Source: JAHEJA01 sp965657215
GTDB taxonomy: Bacteria > Pseudomonadota > Alphaproteobacteria > Rhodobacterales > Rhodobacteraceae
Length of the DNA: 64,000 nucleotides
Reading direction: 5' to 3'
Assembly: GCA_965657215.1 (NCBI GenBank)
Contig: CBFHNR010000009.1
Location: 36,867 to 100,866 of the forward strand
Shown here: in pieces, positions 41,798-50,149 of the stretch
Position numbering within the stretch: the stretch's first letter is position 1
Layout of the letters: each line of letters begins with the position of its first letter
The notes under the pieces: model-generated
What the model saw: the letters and a program-made list of their open reading frames with translations, nothing else
What the model was told of the DNA's origin: nothing
Databases searched by the model: none
Made by a program: the position numbers and the translations under genes

Positions 41798-42906
41798 CCA
41801 CAACGTTTATCATAAATGCAAAACGCTCGGCCGTCGCGCCTCGTATGGGGGCCTTGGCTCAGCTTGAGCTCCATGAGTTAGCCGCACCAGTTATTCAATC
41901 CCTTTTATCCGAGCTTGATATCGCGCCTGAGCAAGTGGACGAAGTCATCGTATCTAATGCCCTCGGCGCTGGGGGAAATCCGGCGCGTGTCATTGCTCTT
42001 GCGGCGGGGCTCCCTGAAAGGATTGCCGGGCTTACGATTGATCGCCAATGTGTTGGTGGTTTGGATGCAATCGGGATTGCCAAGGCAATGGTCTCCTCAG
42101 GAGCTGCCAACATCGTTATTGCAGGCGGTGTCGAAAGCTATTCGCGCCGCCCCGTCAGGCTGCGAAGCGTGATTAGCTCATCGGTCCTCGAACCCTATGA
42201 CCGACCGCCGTTCACCCCTTGGAATGACCGCGATCCAGACCTCGCAAACTCGGCCGCTCAGCTTGCTCATGACTACGGAATTTCACGGCAAGCCCAAGAT
42301 CAATTTTCAATTAATAGCCATAAAAAAGCGCTAAATTTTGCTAATGACCTACGGTCAGAAATTGTGGACGCCGCAGATCTGACCCACGACGCCTATACAC
42401 GCACGCTTTCTGAACGTTTGTGTAATCGCGCCCCGATTATTGAAGATACAATCACATTTGCAAATAGTGCTGTTGCTGCGGATGGGGCTGCGTTTTGCTT
42501 GGTCGTCAGTGCGGACATCGCCAAACAGTTTCCTAATAGATGCGTTGAAGTGGCAAGCACATTGACGGTTGGGGACAGCCCAGAACAGCCAGCGCTGGCC
42601 CCTGTGGCAGCAATCAACTCTATCTTTGCGCAAACGGGTCTCGGCCCCAAAGACATCGATCAATCGGAAATCATGGAGGCCTATGCCGTTCAAGCCATGC
42701 TCTGTTGTGACCTCACTTGCCTTGATATGGCTAAGGTCAACGTGAAAGGCGGCGCACTTGCACGTGGCCACCCCATTGGTGCCTCTGGCGCCATTTTGGC
42801 TGTGCGATTGTTCAACGATATGATCAACGCCAACAAAGCCAATACTTGCCTTGCAGCAATCGCCGCAGCTGGCGGATTAGGGAGCGCTATGATCCTAAGG
42901 CGCTAG
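41794..42906 (+). CDS. Non-canonical thiolase-family protein (YhfS-type context)
   Basis: A thiolase-fold protein of 370 residues, shorter than the usual 390. The nucleophile Cys86 (DRQCVGGLDAI) and the His326 of GHPIG are present. Two other catalytic positions differ: the Asn of NEAFA is Met294 (MEAYA), and the C-terminal general-acid Cys of the CxGxG loop aligns with Ala357 (IAAAGGLGSAM), although Cys352 is nearby. Ordinary Claisen condensation or thiolysis is therefore doubtful. It is translationally coupled to the ligase and overlaps bioY by 4 nt at its 3' end. Confidence 0.85.
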   Translation: MTTTFIINAKRSAVAPRMGALAQLELHELAAPVIQSLLSELDIAPEQVDEVIVSNALGAGGNPARVIALAAGLPERIAGLTIDRQCVGGLDAIGIAKAMVSSGAANIVIAGGVESYSRRPVRLRSVISSSVLEPYDRPPFTPWNDRDPDLANSAAQLAHDYGISRQAQDQFSINSHKKALNFANDLRSEIVDAADLTHDAYTRTLSERLCNRAPIIEDTITFANSAVAADGAAFCLVVSADIAKQFPNRCVEVASTLTVGDSPEQPALAPVAAINSIFAQTGLGPKDIDQSEIMEAYAVQAMLCCDLTCLDMAKVNVKGGALARGHPIGASGAILAVRLFNDMINANKANTCLAAIAAAGGLGSAMILRR

Positions 42907-43448
42907 GCGCGTGATAAAACGCTATTTGGACGCGCTTTATAAATCGCAGCCGTGATCGCCGCGGTTAACACAGCTTTTATTACATCACCTGGGATAAAGG
43001 GTGTCATCAGCCCTAAAGACGCCATGGGTGATTTTTCTAGCATAACTGCCATTCCAAGAACGCCCGGAATATATAGCACCACGATACCACCAAGCACGGC
43101 ACCGATCAGCGATGCAACAAACACGCTCAACCCAGTCAGTCGCTCAACGATAAATCCTGTGACGAATGCCGCGATTGGAAACCCAATCAAAAAGCCAACG
43201 CTTGGGGATGCAAATAATCCCAAGCCACCGCGACCACCAGATAAGAGCGGCAACCCAAGCGCAACGAGGAAGACAAACAAGAGAACCGCCAAAAATCCAC
43301 GCTTTGCGCCCAAAACCGTGCCGCACAACATGATGCCCATGCTCTGCGCAGTGATTGGAACGCCTGTTGCCAAAGTGATTTTTGGAATCAAACCCAGTGC
43401 CGCGATCAAAGCCGCAAACAAAGCGATCAAAACAAAATTACGTTCCAT
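42903..43448 (-). CDS. bioY: Biotin ECF transporter substrate-binding subunit BioY
   Basis: S-component that captures biotin at the inner membrane. The 181-residue polytopic protein has MERNFVLIALFAALIAALGLIPKI, VPITAQSMGIMLCGTVLGAKRG and LGLPLLSGGRGGLGLFASPSVGFLIGFP, all strongly conserved in BioY. Last gene of the bioM-bioN-bioY unit, as in Rhodobacter capsulatus. The space to the EcfT gene is 13 nt. The 3' end overlaps the convergent thiolase gene. Confidence 0.96.
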   Translation of the reverse strand: MERNFVLIALFAALIAALGLIPKITLATGVPITAQSMGIMLCGTVLGAKRGFLAVLLFVFLVALGLPLLSGGRGGLGLFASPSVGFLIGFPIAAFVTGFIVERLTGLSVFVASLIGAVLGGIVVLYIPGVLGMAVMLEKSPMASLGLMTPFIPGDVIKAVLTAAITAAIYKARPNSVLSRA

Positions 43449-43461
43449 ATTTATATTTCCC

Positions 43462-44067
43462 CTACAGTCCGTCTATACCACCGCGCGCACGTAAAGCTTC
43501 GGCGACGTGTTCCGCATCATCTATAGCAATAACCGCTAGGGGTAAAACAGTTTTCCACGTCGCTCTCTTTGCACTGCGCGCTCGAAACGAGTCCTGCAGT
43601 TTGGCGGATTTTTCAATCAACACAGGAGCAAAGCGGAGGAATAAGGCGATCAGCATTCCAATCCGCTTAGGTTTCACCCCAATGCGTTTCAGTGGCGCCA
43701 ATACACGAACCACAATCTCAATGAGATCATCTACTTTTGTCGTGCAGGTCACCAAATTTGCACAGGCCACAGCCGTTATCATGCGCAGCGAAATAACGGT
43801 TCCGCGATAAATATCAGCTGTCACAAGGTGCCAGACTGCAATGACGCCAACAAATATCCAAATGGGCCGTAGCAGAGAGAGCCCGTATTTTAGAAACTTT
43901 GTCCCTTGCGACCAATAGACAGCCGCTATGCCCAACATTGCCAATATCTGAAGAGACAGCGCGTCTGTAAAAAACAATCCCGTTGTAACGACGACTAACA
44001 CCAATAGCTTCACCCCCACGGGGATCTTGTGGAGTGCTGTTTCAAACGGAGTATGCAGCGCCAACAT
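43462..44067 (-). CDS. bioN: ECF transporter transmembrane subunit EcfT/BioN
   Basis: The T-component linking BioY to the ATPase. The 201 residues contain hydrophobic helices (LLVLVVVTTGLFFTDALSLQILAML, LRPIWIFVGVIAVWHLV). The coupling helices carry Ala-Arg-Gly-type motifs FRARSAKRA and ALRARGGID at the end. The start ATG overlaps the bioM stop by one base. It is short compared with general EcfT (about 265), as is BioN. Confidence 0.93.
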   Translation of the reverse strand: MLALHTPFETALHKIPVGVKLLVLVVVTTGLFFTDALSLQILAMLGIAAVYWSQGTKFLKYGLSLLRPIWIFVGVIAVWHLVTADIYRGTVISLRMITAVACANLVTCTTKVDDLIEIVVRVLAPLKRIGVKPKRIGMLIALFLRFAPVLIEKSAKLQDSFRARSAKRATWKTVLPLAVIAIDDAEHVAEALRARGGIDGL

Positions 44068-44768
44068 TACAGGGTGACCGCCTCAGACATGGCCTCGATA
44101 TAGGCTGGAACAACCTGATCCGGTCGGCCAATTTGTGCAATCTGACCCTGCTCTAACCAAATCACAGTGTCGTAATTTTCAATGCTGTTCGTGTCATGGG
44201 TGATATGAATGATCGACTGATCCAGTTGCGAAAACTCGGCATTCAGCGCGGCTTTGGTCGGGATGTCTAATCCAGAGAATGGCTCATCCAAAATAATGAT
44301 TTTAGGAGACATCGCCAAGACAGACATAAGACAAACAAGATGCCTTTGACCTTGGGAAAGGGTAACGATGGACCGTTCTGCCCAATCCTGACGATGAAAC
44401 CGTTTTAGAATGAGGTGAGCCTGTTCGCGCGAATCGTTTTTGCTATGCCCTAATTGGGCCAAACCAAAGGCTATTTCCTCGATCACGGTTGGGAATATGA
44501 TCTGGTGATCTGGGTTTTGAAAGAGAATACCAACCGTGCGAATAGCCGCTTTGCGATCATCAAACGGATCAATTCCATCTAATTTAATCAAGCCTTGGGT
44601 TGGTTTGATCAATCCGGCCAAGAGACGAACAAAAGTTGTTTTCCCCGATCCATTTCGGCCTATGACAGCCAGACGCTTTTGCGCCAAGTCAAGCTCTGGA
44701 ATGGCCAACAAGACCTTGCCATCTAGTTGGTAAGTTAGATTGTTTACGGAAACTCGGGCGATTGCCAT
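44067..44768 (-). CDS. bioM: ECF transporter ATPase subunit BioM
   Basis: An ABC ATPase of 233 residues driving biotin uptake. Visible motifs are Walker A GRNGSGKTT, the ECF-specific Q-loop region FQNPDHQIIFPTVIEEIAFGL, signature LSQGQRHLV, Walker B IIILDEPFSGLD and switch His in HITHD. First gene of bioMNY. No BioR-type TTAT(C/A)(T/G)ATAA box is visible in the upstream 100 bp. Confidence 0.95.
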   Translation of the reverse strand: MAIARVSVNNLTYQLDGKVLLAIPELDLAQKRLAVIGRNGSGKTTFVRLLAGLIKPTQGLIKLDGIDPFDDRKAAIRTVGILFQNPDHQIIFPTVIEEIAFGLAQLGHSKNDSREQAHLILKRFHRQDWAERSIVTLSQGQRHLVCLMSVLAMSPKIIILDEPFSGLDIPTKAALNAEFSQLDQSIIHITHDTNSIENYDTVIWLEQGQIAQIGRPDQVVPAYIEAMSEAVTL

Positions 44769-44824
44769 CTCTAAACCCCTTTTATTTCCGCCTCTTAGAC
44801 AAGCCTAACAGAAATCTGTCAATG

Positions 44825-44862
44825 CGCAAAAAAATTGGCCCCGGAAAACCGAGGCCAATTTT
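44825..44862 (-). terminator. Rho-independent terminator of the small membrane protein gene
   Basis: AAAATTGGCC/GGCCAATTTT forms a perfect 10-bp stem with a 12-nt loop; read on the minus strand it ends in seven T. It separates the small gene from bioM. Confidence 0.88.
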
Positions 44863-44881
44863 GAATTCATTAAGAACTAAC

Positions 44882-45067
44882 TTAGTTCATCGCCGCTGCG
44901 ATAAGCAATAGCGCGATGCCAGGTAGGATCAAGTTTGAACCAGAAGAAGCAGCTGTTTCTGTAACTGCTTCGATTACTGGAGCTTCCATCATTGGCTCGA
45001 TTGGGTTGCCTGCAACTGCTGCGGATGCTGCTACTGCAAATGCTGTGGCAAGAGCGATCTTTTTCAT
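44882..45067 (-). CDS. Small exported membrane protein, unknown
   Basis: A 61-residue product: signal peptide MKKIALATAFAVAASAAVAG, a short acidic linker (PIEPMMEAPVIEAVTETAASSG), and a C-terminal hydrophobic segment NLILPGIALLLIAAAMN. GAGGTAAT lies before the ATG, which is chosen over an opening 31 codons upstream. Similar tiny proteins in Rhodobacterales are often mislabelled as ferrochelatase; nothing here supports that enzyme (about 340 residues). With its strong ribosome binding site and terminator it looks well expressed. Confidence 0.75.
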   Translation of the reverse strand: MKKIALATAFAVAASAAVAGNPIEPMMEAPVIEAVTETAASSGSNLILPGIALLLIAAAMN

Positions 45068-45196
45068 TTTATTACCTCGTTTTTCGCAAAATACGATACA
45101 TGGACAGGCCAAGGGCCTGTTATCAACAATATCGTTAATATATCCAATCAGGTGAAGCATGCAATCATTAGATTAGCGAAATTCAACATTATAATG

Positions 45197-45772
45197 TCAA
45201 ATCAGCAACACTTGTGTACCAACTTTAGCCAAATCGAACAATTCAGCGATATGCTCGTTGTACAAACCAATGCAACCGTTTGAAGAACGACGACCAATTT
45301 TACGCGTGTCATGCGTGCCGTGAATTCGGTAATATGTCCAACTTAGATAAAGTGCATGAGTCCCCAAAGGATTCGATGGGCCTGGCTCGATATAGGCGGG
45401 CCAATCTGGATTACGTTCTAGCATCGATGGCGTTGGGCGCCATGACGGTCCTTCGACTTTGCGGACCACGCGCGTCCGACCTTTTTTGGTCAAATCAGCC
45501 GTCATCGGCACAGAGGATGGGAACAATTTATAGGTACCCCCATCTTCGGACCAATAATGCAGGGCCCGCGATGGAATATCGACCAAAATCGCACCATTCT
45601 TTAACGAATCAAAATATGGGCGCCAATCGAATGTTCGGAAGCTCGACATATTGTGGCGGACGTTTGAGGAAATCGATTGTTCCATCTCAGTGGATGAATC
45701 TTGCGCCAAAGCCGGAGCTGCTATGGTTGCCCCTGCGGCAGCAATAAAATTTCGACGGGACAAGAGTGTCAT
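45197..45772 (-). CDS. L,D-transpeptidase (YkuD family), Tat-like signal
   Basis: A periplasmic cysteine transpeptidase making 3-3 peptidoglycan cross-links or attaching lipoproteins to the wall. The 191 residues from the ATG at 45772 have a twin-arginine-like SRRNFIAAAGATIAAPALA signal. The YkuD domain carries the conserved His in YRIHGTHD and the catalytic Cys in IGRRSSNGCIGL. Substrate-loop residues (PSNPLGTHALYL) are also typical. The gene is divergent from a CAP lipoprotein gene and close to a second L,D-transpeptidase. Confidence 0.93.
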   Translation of the reverse strand: MTLLSRRNFIAAAGATIAAPALAQDSSTEMEQSISSNVRHNMSSFRTFDWRPYFDSLKNGAILVDIPSRALHYWSEDGGTYKLFPSSVPMTADLTKKGRTRVVRKVEGPSWRPTPSMLERNPDWPAYIEPGPSNPLGTHALYLSWTYYRIHGTHDTRKIGRRSSNGCIGLYNEHIAELFDLAKVGTQVLLI

Positions 45773-45932
45773 TCTAACCAACCTATCAATAATGGGTATA
45801 TCGCCTGTACCATATGACTATAAAGCCGCACTCTCAATTCAAACTGGCGTGAATTGGCCAAATTTTGCCAAACTGGGTTTGAAAGGCCACTCATTCTAAC
45901 ATAAGACAGGCTCAAATCAGAGGGTTGTGATC

Positions 45933-46478
45933 ATGTTTATACGTCTATTGTCAGTTGCAATATTAGCGTTGGGGCTAAGCGCCTGTACGGAAGTGGCAAC
46001 AGATCAGATTGCTGTAGATGGAAAGCCTGTTCCAAAATTCTACAATCTCTCAGCGCAAAACCAAGGAACAGTCCAATATCGCATGTTGGATGCCGTAAAT
46101 GCGTTGCGCATGTCTGTGGGCGTGGGTCAGCTGTCCCTTAATTCTCAACTAAATGCAGCGGCAGCTACACATTCGCGCGATATGTCTATTCAAAACCGTC
46201 CTTGGCATTTCGGCTCTGACGGATCGTCCCCATTGGATCGTGTCGCCCGCGTTGGATACCCAGGTGTTTTGATGGGTGAAACAATATCAGAAACCTATGA
46301 GAACGAATTGGATACCTTGTCTGCGTGGATGTCTAATCCAGACACGCGGTTTGTGATCCTGAACCCTCAAGCCTTAGAAATGGGCTTCTCTTGGTTCCAA
46401 GAGCCTAATGGCAAAATTTGGTGGACCTTGGTAACAGGCGGCCAATCCCTTAGCACTGTTGCGGTTACGGACGAATAA
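45933..46478 (+). CDS. CAP/SCP-domain lipoprotein
   Basis: A 181-residue lipoprotein with the lipobox LGLSAC near residue 18. A CAP (SCP/PR-1) domain follows: MLDAVNALRMSVGVGQLSLNSQLNAAAATHSRDM, HFGSDGSSPLDRVARVGYPG, and SAWMSNPDTRFVILNPQALEMGF. The usual His-Glu pairs of the CAP cavity are partly visible. Bacterial CAP proteins are mostly uncharacterised; location between two L,D-transpeptidases suggests an envelope role. Its 3' end overlaps the convergent gene by 14 nt. Confidence 0.88.
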   Translation: MFIRLLSVAILALGLSACTEVATDQIAVDGKPVPKFYNLSAQNQGTVQYRMLDAVNALRMSVGVGQLSLNSQLNAAAATHSRDMSIQNRPWHFGSDGSSPLDRVARVGYPGVLMGETISETYENELDTLSAWMSNPDTRFVILNPQALEMGFSWFQEPNGKIWWTLVTGGQSLSTVAVTDE

Positions 46479-46986
46479 ATATCGGGGTCCCAATCGCAAC
46501 AGATTGGTAAATTTCACGCATTTCTTTGTTTGTCACAGCAATGCACCCGGCGGTCCAATCTTGCATTTTGCGCCAGCGGTCTCCTGATCTACCGTGAACA
46601 AAAATATCCCCTCCAGCACTTTTGCCCAAAGCTTTCGCTTCGGCAATATCCGCTGCATTTGGGTAGCTGATCCCAACTGACAAATAGAACTGGCTGTTAT
46701 AATTCTTGCGGTCGATGAAATAAGCGCCTTCTGGTGTTTTGCCATCACCGCGGATTTTCTTGTCACCCGTCGGGGCGAATCCCAACCCAACATCATAGGA
46801 TTTCTTCACTGTGCTCCCTGACACAAGATACATCTTGCGGTCTGATTTATCGACTACCACACTAGTAACATCTGGCACAACGGGTCCACGCAATTTGGAA
46901 TCTGGCACAACGGGTCCACGCAATTTGGAACATGCGCCTATAGACATGGCACAGGCCACGATTAGGATAACTCGGAAAATGGACAT
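46465..46986 (-). CDS. L,D-transpeptidase-family lipoprotein with duplicated linker
   Basis: A 173-residue protein with a lipobox (SIGACSK, Cys19), a linker and a YkuD-type domain. The domain has the conserved His in IFVHGRSGDRW and the catalytic Cys in WTAGCIAVTN. The linker consists of two exact copies of SKLRGPVVPD, encoded by a perfect 30-bp tandem repeat. Domain order and motifs otherwise match small gram-negative L,D-transpeptidases. It may tether the enzyme further from the outer membrane. Confidence 0.9.
   Translation of the reverse strand: MSIFRVILIVACAMSIGACSKLRGPVVPDSKLRGPVVPDVTSVVVDKSDRKMYLVSGSTVKKSYDVGLGFAPTGDKKIRGDGKTPEGAYFIDRKNYNSQFYLSVGISYPNAADIAEAKALGKSAGGDIFVHGRSGDRWRKMQDWTAGCIAVTNKEMREIYQSVAIGTPIFIRP
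46871..46930. repeat. Perfect 30-bp tandem duplication inside a coding gene
   Basis: Positions 46871-46900 and 46901-46930 are identical. The unit is a multiple of three and keeps the frame, adding ten residues (SKLRGPVVPD) next to the lipid anchor of the L,D-transpeptidase lipoprotein. Confidence 0.95.
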
Positions 46987-47053
46987 AGCACTGCTCTTTT
47001 TTGTTTTGCCTAGAGTACGGCCAAACGCGCCAATTGCCTAGAACCCATTTGGG

Positions 47054-48271
47054 CTAGGCTTTGACAAATTTGGCGACAAGCTCCGTATGCGACGACCACC
47101 TAAACTGATCCACTGTTTGCACAAACTCCAGATTGTAACCATGCGCTTCTAATGTGGCGGCATCGCGGGCAAAGGTCACTGGATTGCAGGACACATAGGC
47201 GATTACCTTAATCGCACTGATCGCAAGCTCGGCTATTTGTGCCTCGGCCCCTGCGCGCGGTGGATCAATGACGGCTGCATCAAATTTCTTAAGCTCGTCG
47301 GTCATAAGAGGTCGACGAAACAGATCACGCGCTTCATGTGTGACCTTTTTCAATCCAATCGCCTGACGCCATCCTGCGTCCAAGGCTTGCACCATCTCGG
47401 CTTGACCCTCGACAGCATGCACTTCGGCAGTTTGCGCAAGAGGCAGGGAAAATGTGCCGCAGCCAGAAAACAAATCAACAATGCGCGCAGCCGGTCCAAC
47501 GATGTCTTTGACTGTTTCTAATAGATCCTGCTCACCTTCAGGAGTGGCTTGCAAAAAGCTACCCGCCGGAGGGACCACCTTGGCCGCGCCAAAGGTTTGG
47601 CTTGGGGGATGACGCATAGCGATGACCTCACCGTCCCAAGCTAGGCGCGCGACCCCATGTTTTTCGGTTTCATGCGCGAGGGAAATCCGCAACGCGCCGT
47701 CCAAAGGTTTGCCACCCGAAAACGCGATATCAAGACCCGCATTTGACAACGTCACTGTCGCGGTAAGCTCTGCTTTACGGCTCCCGCCAACGCAGGCGAT
47801 TGCCTCGATGATTGGGCGGGCCGCCAATATTTCGGGCGCGACCAAGAGGCAATTTGGCGTCTCGATCAAAATATCGGAGGCGCGTGCGTGAAATCCGCTC
47901 ATCGCTCCGTTTTTGGTGCGTTTCACAGAAAAGCTTGCTCTTCGTCGGCTCGCCCTAGGAGATGTTAGGCAAGGGCGCATCTCAGCACTTAATCCATGCG
48001 AGGCGAGCGCGGTTTTCACAATGTTGACTTTGTACTCCGCCACGAACGCATCAGAGGCGTGCTGAAGCTGACATCCACCACAGCTTTTGAAATGGGAACA
48101 GGGTGCCGCAACGCGATCCTCAGATGGGGTTACGATTTTCACATTGCTCAAACGGGTTCCATCTACTGTTCCGGTCACTTCTTCCCCAGGAAGGGTCAAA
48201 GGCGCAAACAGTGGGCCTTCTGCGATGCCGTCACCGTGATGGCCGAGGCGTTCTATAAGATACTGTGTCAT
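47054..48271 (-). CDS. TrmA/RlmD-family RNA (uracil-5) methyltransferase
   Basis: A class I SAM-dependent enzyme methylating uridine C5 in rRNA or tRNA. The 405 residues begin with a short TRAM-like region (IERLGHHGDGIAEG). The iron-sulfur cysteines follow in CSHFKSCGGCQLQH, then the SAM motif VDLFSGCGTFSLPLA and the catalytic Cys in YVSCNPVTFARD. The target (23S U1939, U747 or tRNA U54) is not decidable by eye. It lies 39 nt downstream of the ABC exporter pair, same strand. Confidence 0.9.
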   Translation of the reverse strand: MTQYLIERLGHHGDGIAEGPLFAPLTLPGEEVTGTVDGTRLSNVKIVTPSEDRVAAPCSHFKSCGGCQLQHASDAFVAEYKVNIVKTALASHGLSAEMRPCLTSPRASRRRASFSVKRTKNGAMSGFHARASDILIETPNCLLVAPEILAARPIIEAIACVGGSRKAELTATVTLSNAGLDIAFSGGKPLDGALRISLAHETEKHGVARLAWDGEVIAMRHPPSQTFGAAKVVPPAGSFLQATPEGEQDLLETVKDIVGPAARIVDLFSGCGTFSLPLAQTAEVHAVEGQAEMVQALDAGWRQAIGLKKVTHEARDLFRRPLMTDELKKFDAAVIDPPRAGAEAQIAELAISAIKVIAYVSCNPVTFARDAATLEAHGYNLEFVQTVDQFRWSSHTELVAKFVKA

Positions 48272-48310
48272 ATCGAGGCTGATACTGTGAATTCGACTGT
48301 GAATAAAGCC

Positions 48311-50146
48311 TTATTCACCAACCTCGTCTGTTCCAATAAATCCACCAGATTGGCGCGCCCAAAACCGCGCATATAATCCGCCCAGCGCTAATAATTCGGT
48401 ATGCGATCCATCCTCAACAATTTGACCCCGATCCAAAACCAGAATGCGATCCATTTTCGCAATGGTCGAGAGGCGGTGCGCGATGGCCAAAACTGTTTTG
48501 CCCTCCATCACACGCTCAAGTGCCGTTTGAATTGAGGCTTCGACTTCACTATCAAGCGCGCTTGTGGCCTCGTCCAAAATAAGGATAGGCGCGTCTTTTA
48601 GGATGGCACGGGCCAAGGCGATCCGTTGCCGTTGACCCCCAGATAATTTGACGCCCCGCTCACCGAGATGTGCGTCATACCCCGTGCGACCATTGTGATC
48701 TTGGAGATCAAGGATAAAGTCATGCGCTTCTGCCTTGGCAGCAGCGATATGGACGTCCTCATCCGTGGCATCGGGGCGACCATATTTAATGTTATCCAAA
48801 GCCGAGCGATTGAACATCGCGGTTTCTTGCGTAACCATTCCAATGTGATGACGCAGAGATTCCTGTGTGACCTGTGAGATATCTTGACCATCAATAGAAA
48901 TGACCCCGCCCTCAGTATCATACAACCGAAGAAGCAAAGAGACCAAAGTTGACTTGCCTGCACCAGATGCCCCGACAATCCCAATTTTTTCGTTGGGCCG
49001 AATATCGAGCGTCAGATCCTGAACACCGCCAACGTCACGACCATAGGCAAACTGAACCGCATCAAATGAAATGGCCCCATCTTTTACGGTCAATTCTGTC
49101 GCGTTATCCGCGTCAAGCAATGTATGCGGCTTGGTCAGGGTTTGAATTCCGTCCTCGACTTCGCCAATATTTCCGAAAATGCCCATCAAGGTAAAGCTCA
49201 CCCAACCTGTCATTTGCGCCAAACGAAAAGACACGGCCCCAGCAATCGCAATATCCCCTGCAGTTGCAGTATTTTGGGTCCACCCCCATAAGGCAAGACC
49301 GACCAAAGCCACAGGCAAAAAGCCGGCAAGTACCATTAACCACAATCTAAACCGCACCATAACATCCGCATGTCGCAAGGACGCAATTCTAAAAATCCCC
49401 ATCGCATTCAAAGCGGCGCGATCCTCATGATCCGCATGCGCAAAGAGTTTGACCGTTTTGATATTGGTCACTGTATCAACGATTTGCCCAGTGACCATCG
49501 CGCGGCTACTTGCGCGCTCGGTAGACCGTTGACGAACGATTGGGATAAACATGCGCAAAACAACGATATAGAGCGCGATCCAAACCAGCAGGGCGATATT
49601 CATCAATCCATCAATTTGGGCAATGACGATGAGCGATCCGACAATGGATGCAAAGGCAAACACCACTGTGTGCAATATTTCCACAATAACATCAGACATC
49701 GCACGCGCCGTTTGAAGTTCCTTTTGCGCGATCCTGCCTGCAAAATCATTGTCAAAATAATCAACCGATTGCCCAAGGGAAAAACGGTGCAACCGCGACA
49801 TGATCAAATTCGTTATATTCGGCTGAATGATATAGCTCTGAAAGACTGCGCTAAGCCAAAAGGCGATCGGCCGTAACCCGAGGAAGAACACAACACAGAC
49901 AATCAAAACCAGCGCATTGTCGGACAGAACCGTTTCACGAGGGCTATCAACAGCGGCATCCATTACCGCGCCGAGCACCCATGCGCTTCCTGCTTCGGTC
50001 AGACCTGCGAGGGCCGAAAACAATGCCGCGATAAAAACAAACGGCCAGCTTCCGTCCAATGCCCATTTGGTAAAGGCAAAGACTGTTCTTGGTGGAGGGC
50101 CATTCGCGGGGGCGTGAAAATCAATCCAATCGGACAGAGGTTTCAT
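48311..50146 (-). CDS. ABC exporter, membrane-ATPase half-transporter (second of pair)
   Basis: A type IV (MsbA/MDR-like) half-transporter of 611 residues. Six hydrophobic helices occupy residues about 30-320 and the nucleotide-binding domain the rest: Walker A GASGAGKST, signature LSGGQRQRIALARAIL, Walker B ILILDEATSALDSEVE and switch IAHRLSTI. It lies 3 nt after a paralogous gene of the same length, so the two likely form a heterodimer. Both ATPase sites appear consensus. Substrate unknown: lipid, peptide or drug. Confidence 0.93.
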   Translation of the reverse strand: MKPLSDWIDFHAPANGPPPRTVFAFTKWALDGSWPFVFIAALFSALAGLTEAGSAWVLGAVMDAAVDSPRETVLSDNALVLIVCVVFFLGLRPIAFWLSAVFQSYIIQPNITNLIMSRLHRFSLGQSVDYFDNDFAGRIAQKELQTARAMSDVIVEILHTVVFAFASIVGSLIVIAQIDGLMNIALLVWIALYIVVLRMFIPIVRQRSTERASSRAMVTGQIVDTVTNIKTVKLFAHADHEDRAALNAMGIFRIASLRHADVMVRFRLWLMVLAGFLPVALVGLALWGWTQNTATAGDIAIAGAVSFRLAQMTGWVSFTLMGIFGNIGEVEDGIQTLTKPHTLLDADNATELTVKDGAISFDAVQFAYGRDVGGVQDLTLDIRPNEKIGIVGASGAGKSTLVSLLLRLYDTEGGVISIDGQDISQVTQESLRHHIGMVTQETAMFNRSALDNIKYGRPDATDEDVHIAAAKAEAHDFILDLQDHNGRTGYDAHLGERGVKLSGGQRQRIALARAILKDAPILILDEATSALDSEVEASIQTALERVMEGKTVLAIAHRLSTIAKMDRILVLDRGQIVEDGSHTELLALGGLYARFWARQSGGFIGTDEVGE

Positions 50147-50149
50147 GTA

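Noticed and set aside
44769..44881. BioR operator (TTATCTATAA-like) upstream of bioM
   Set aside because: No matching decamer is visible here or upstream of the ligase gene.
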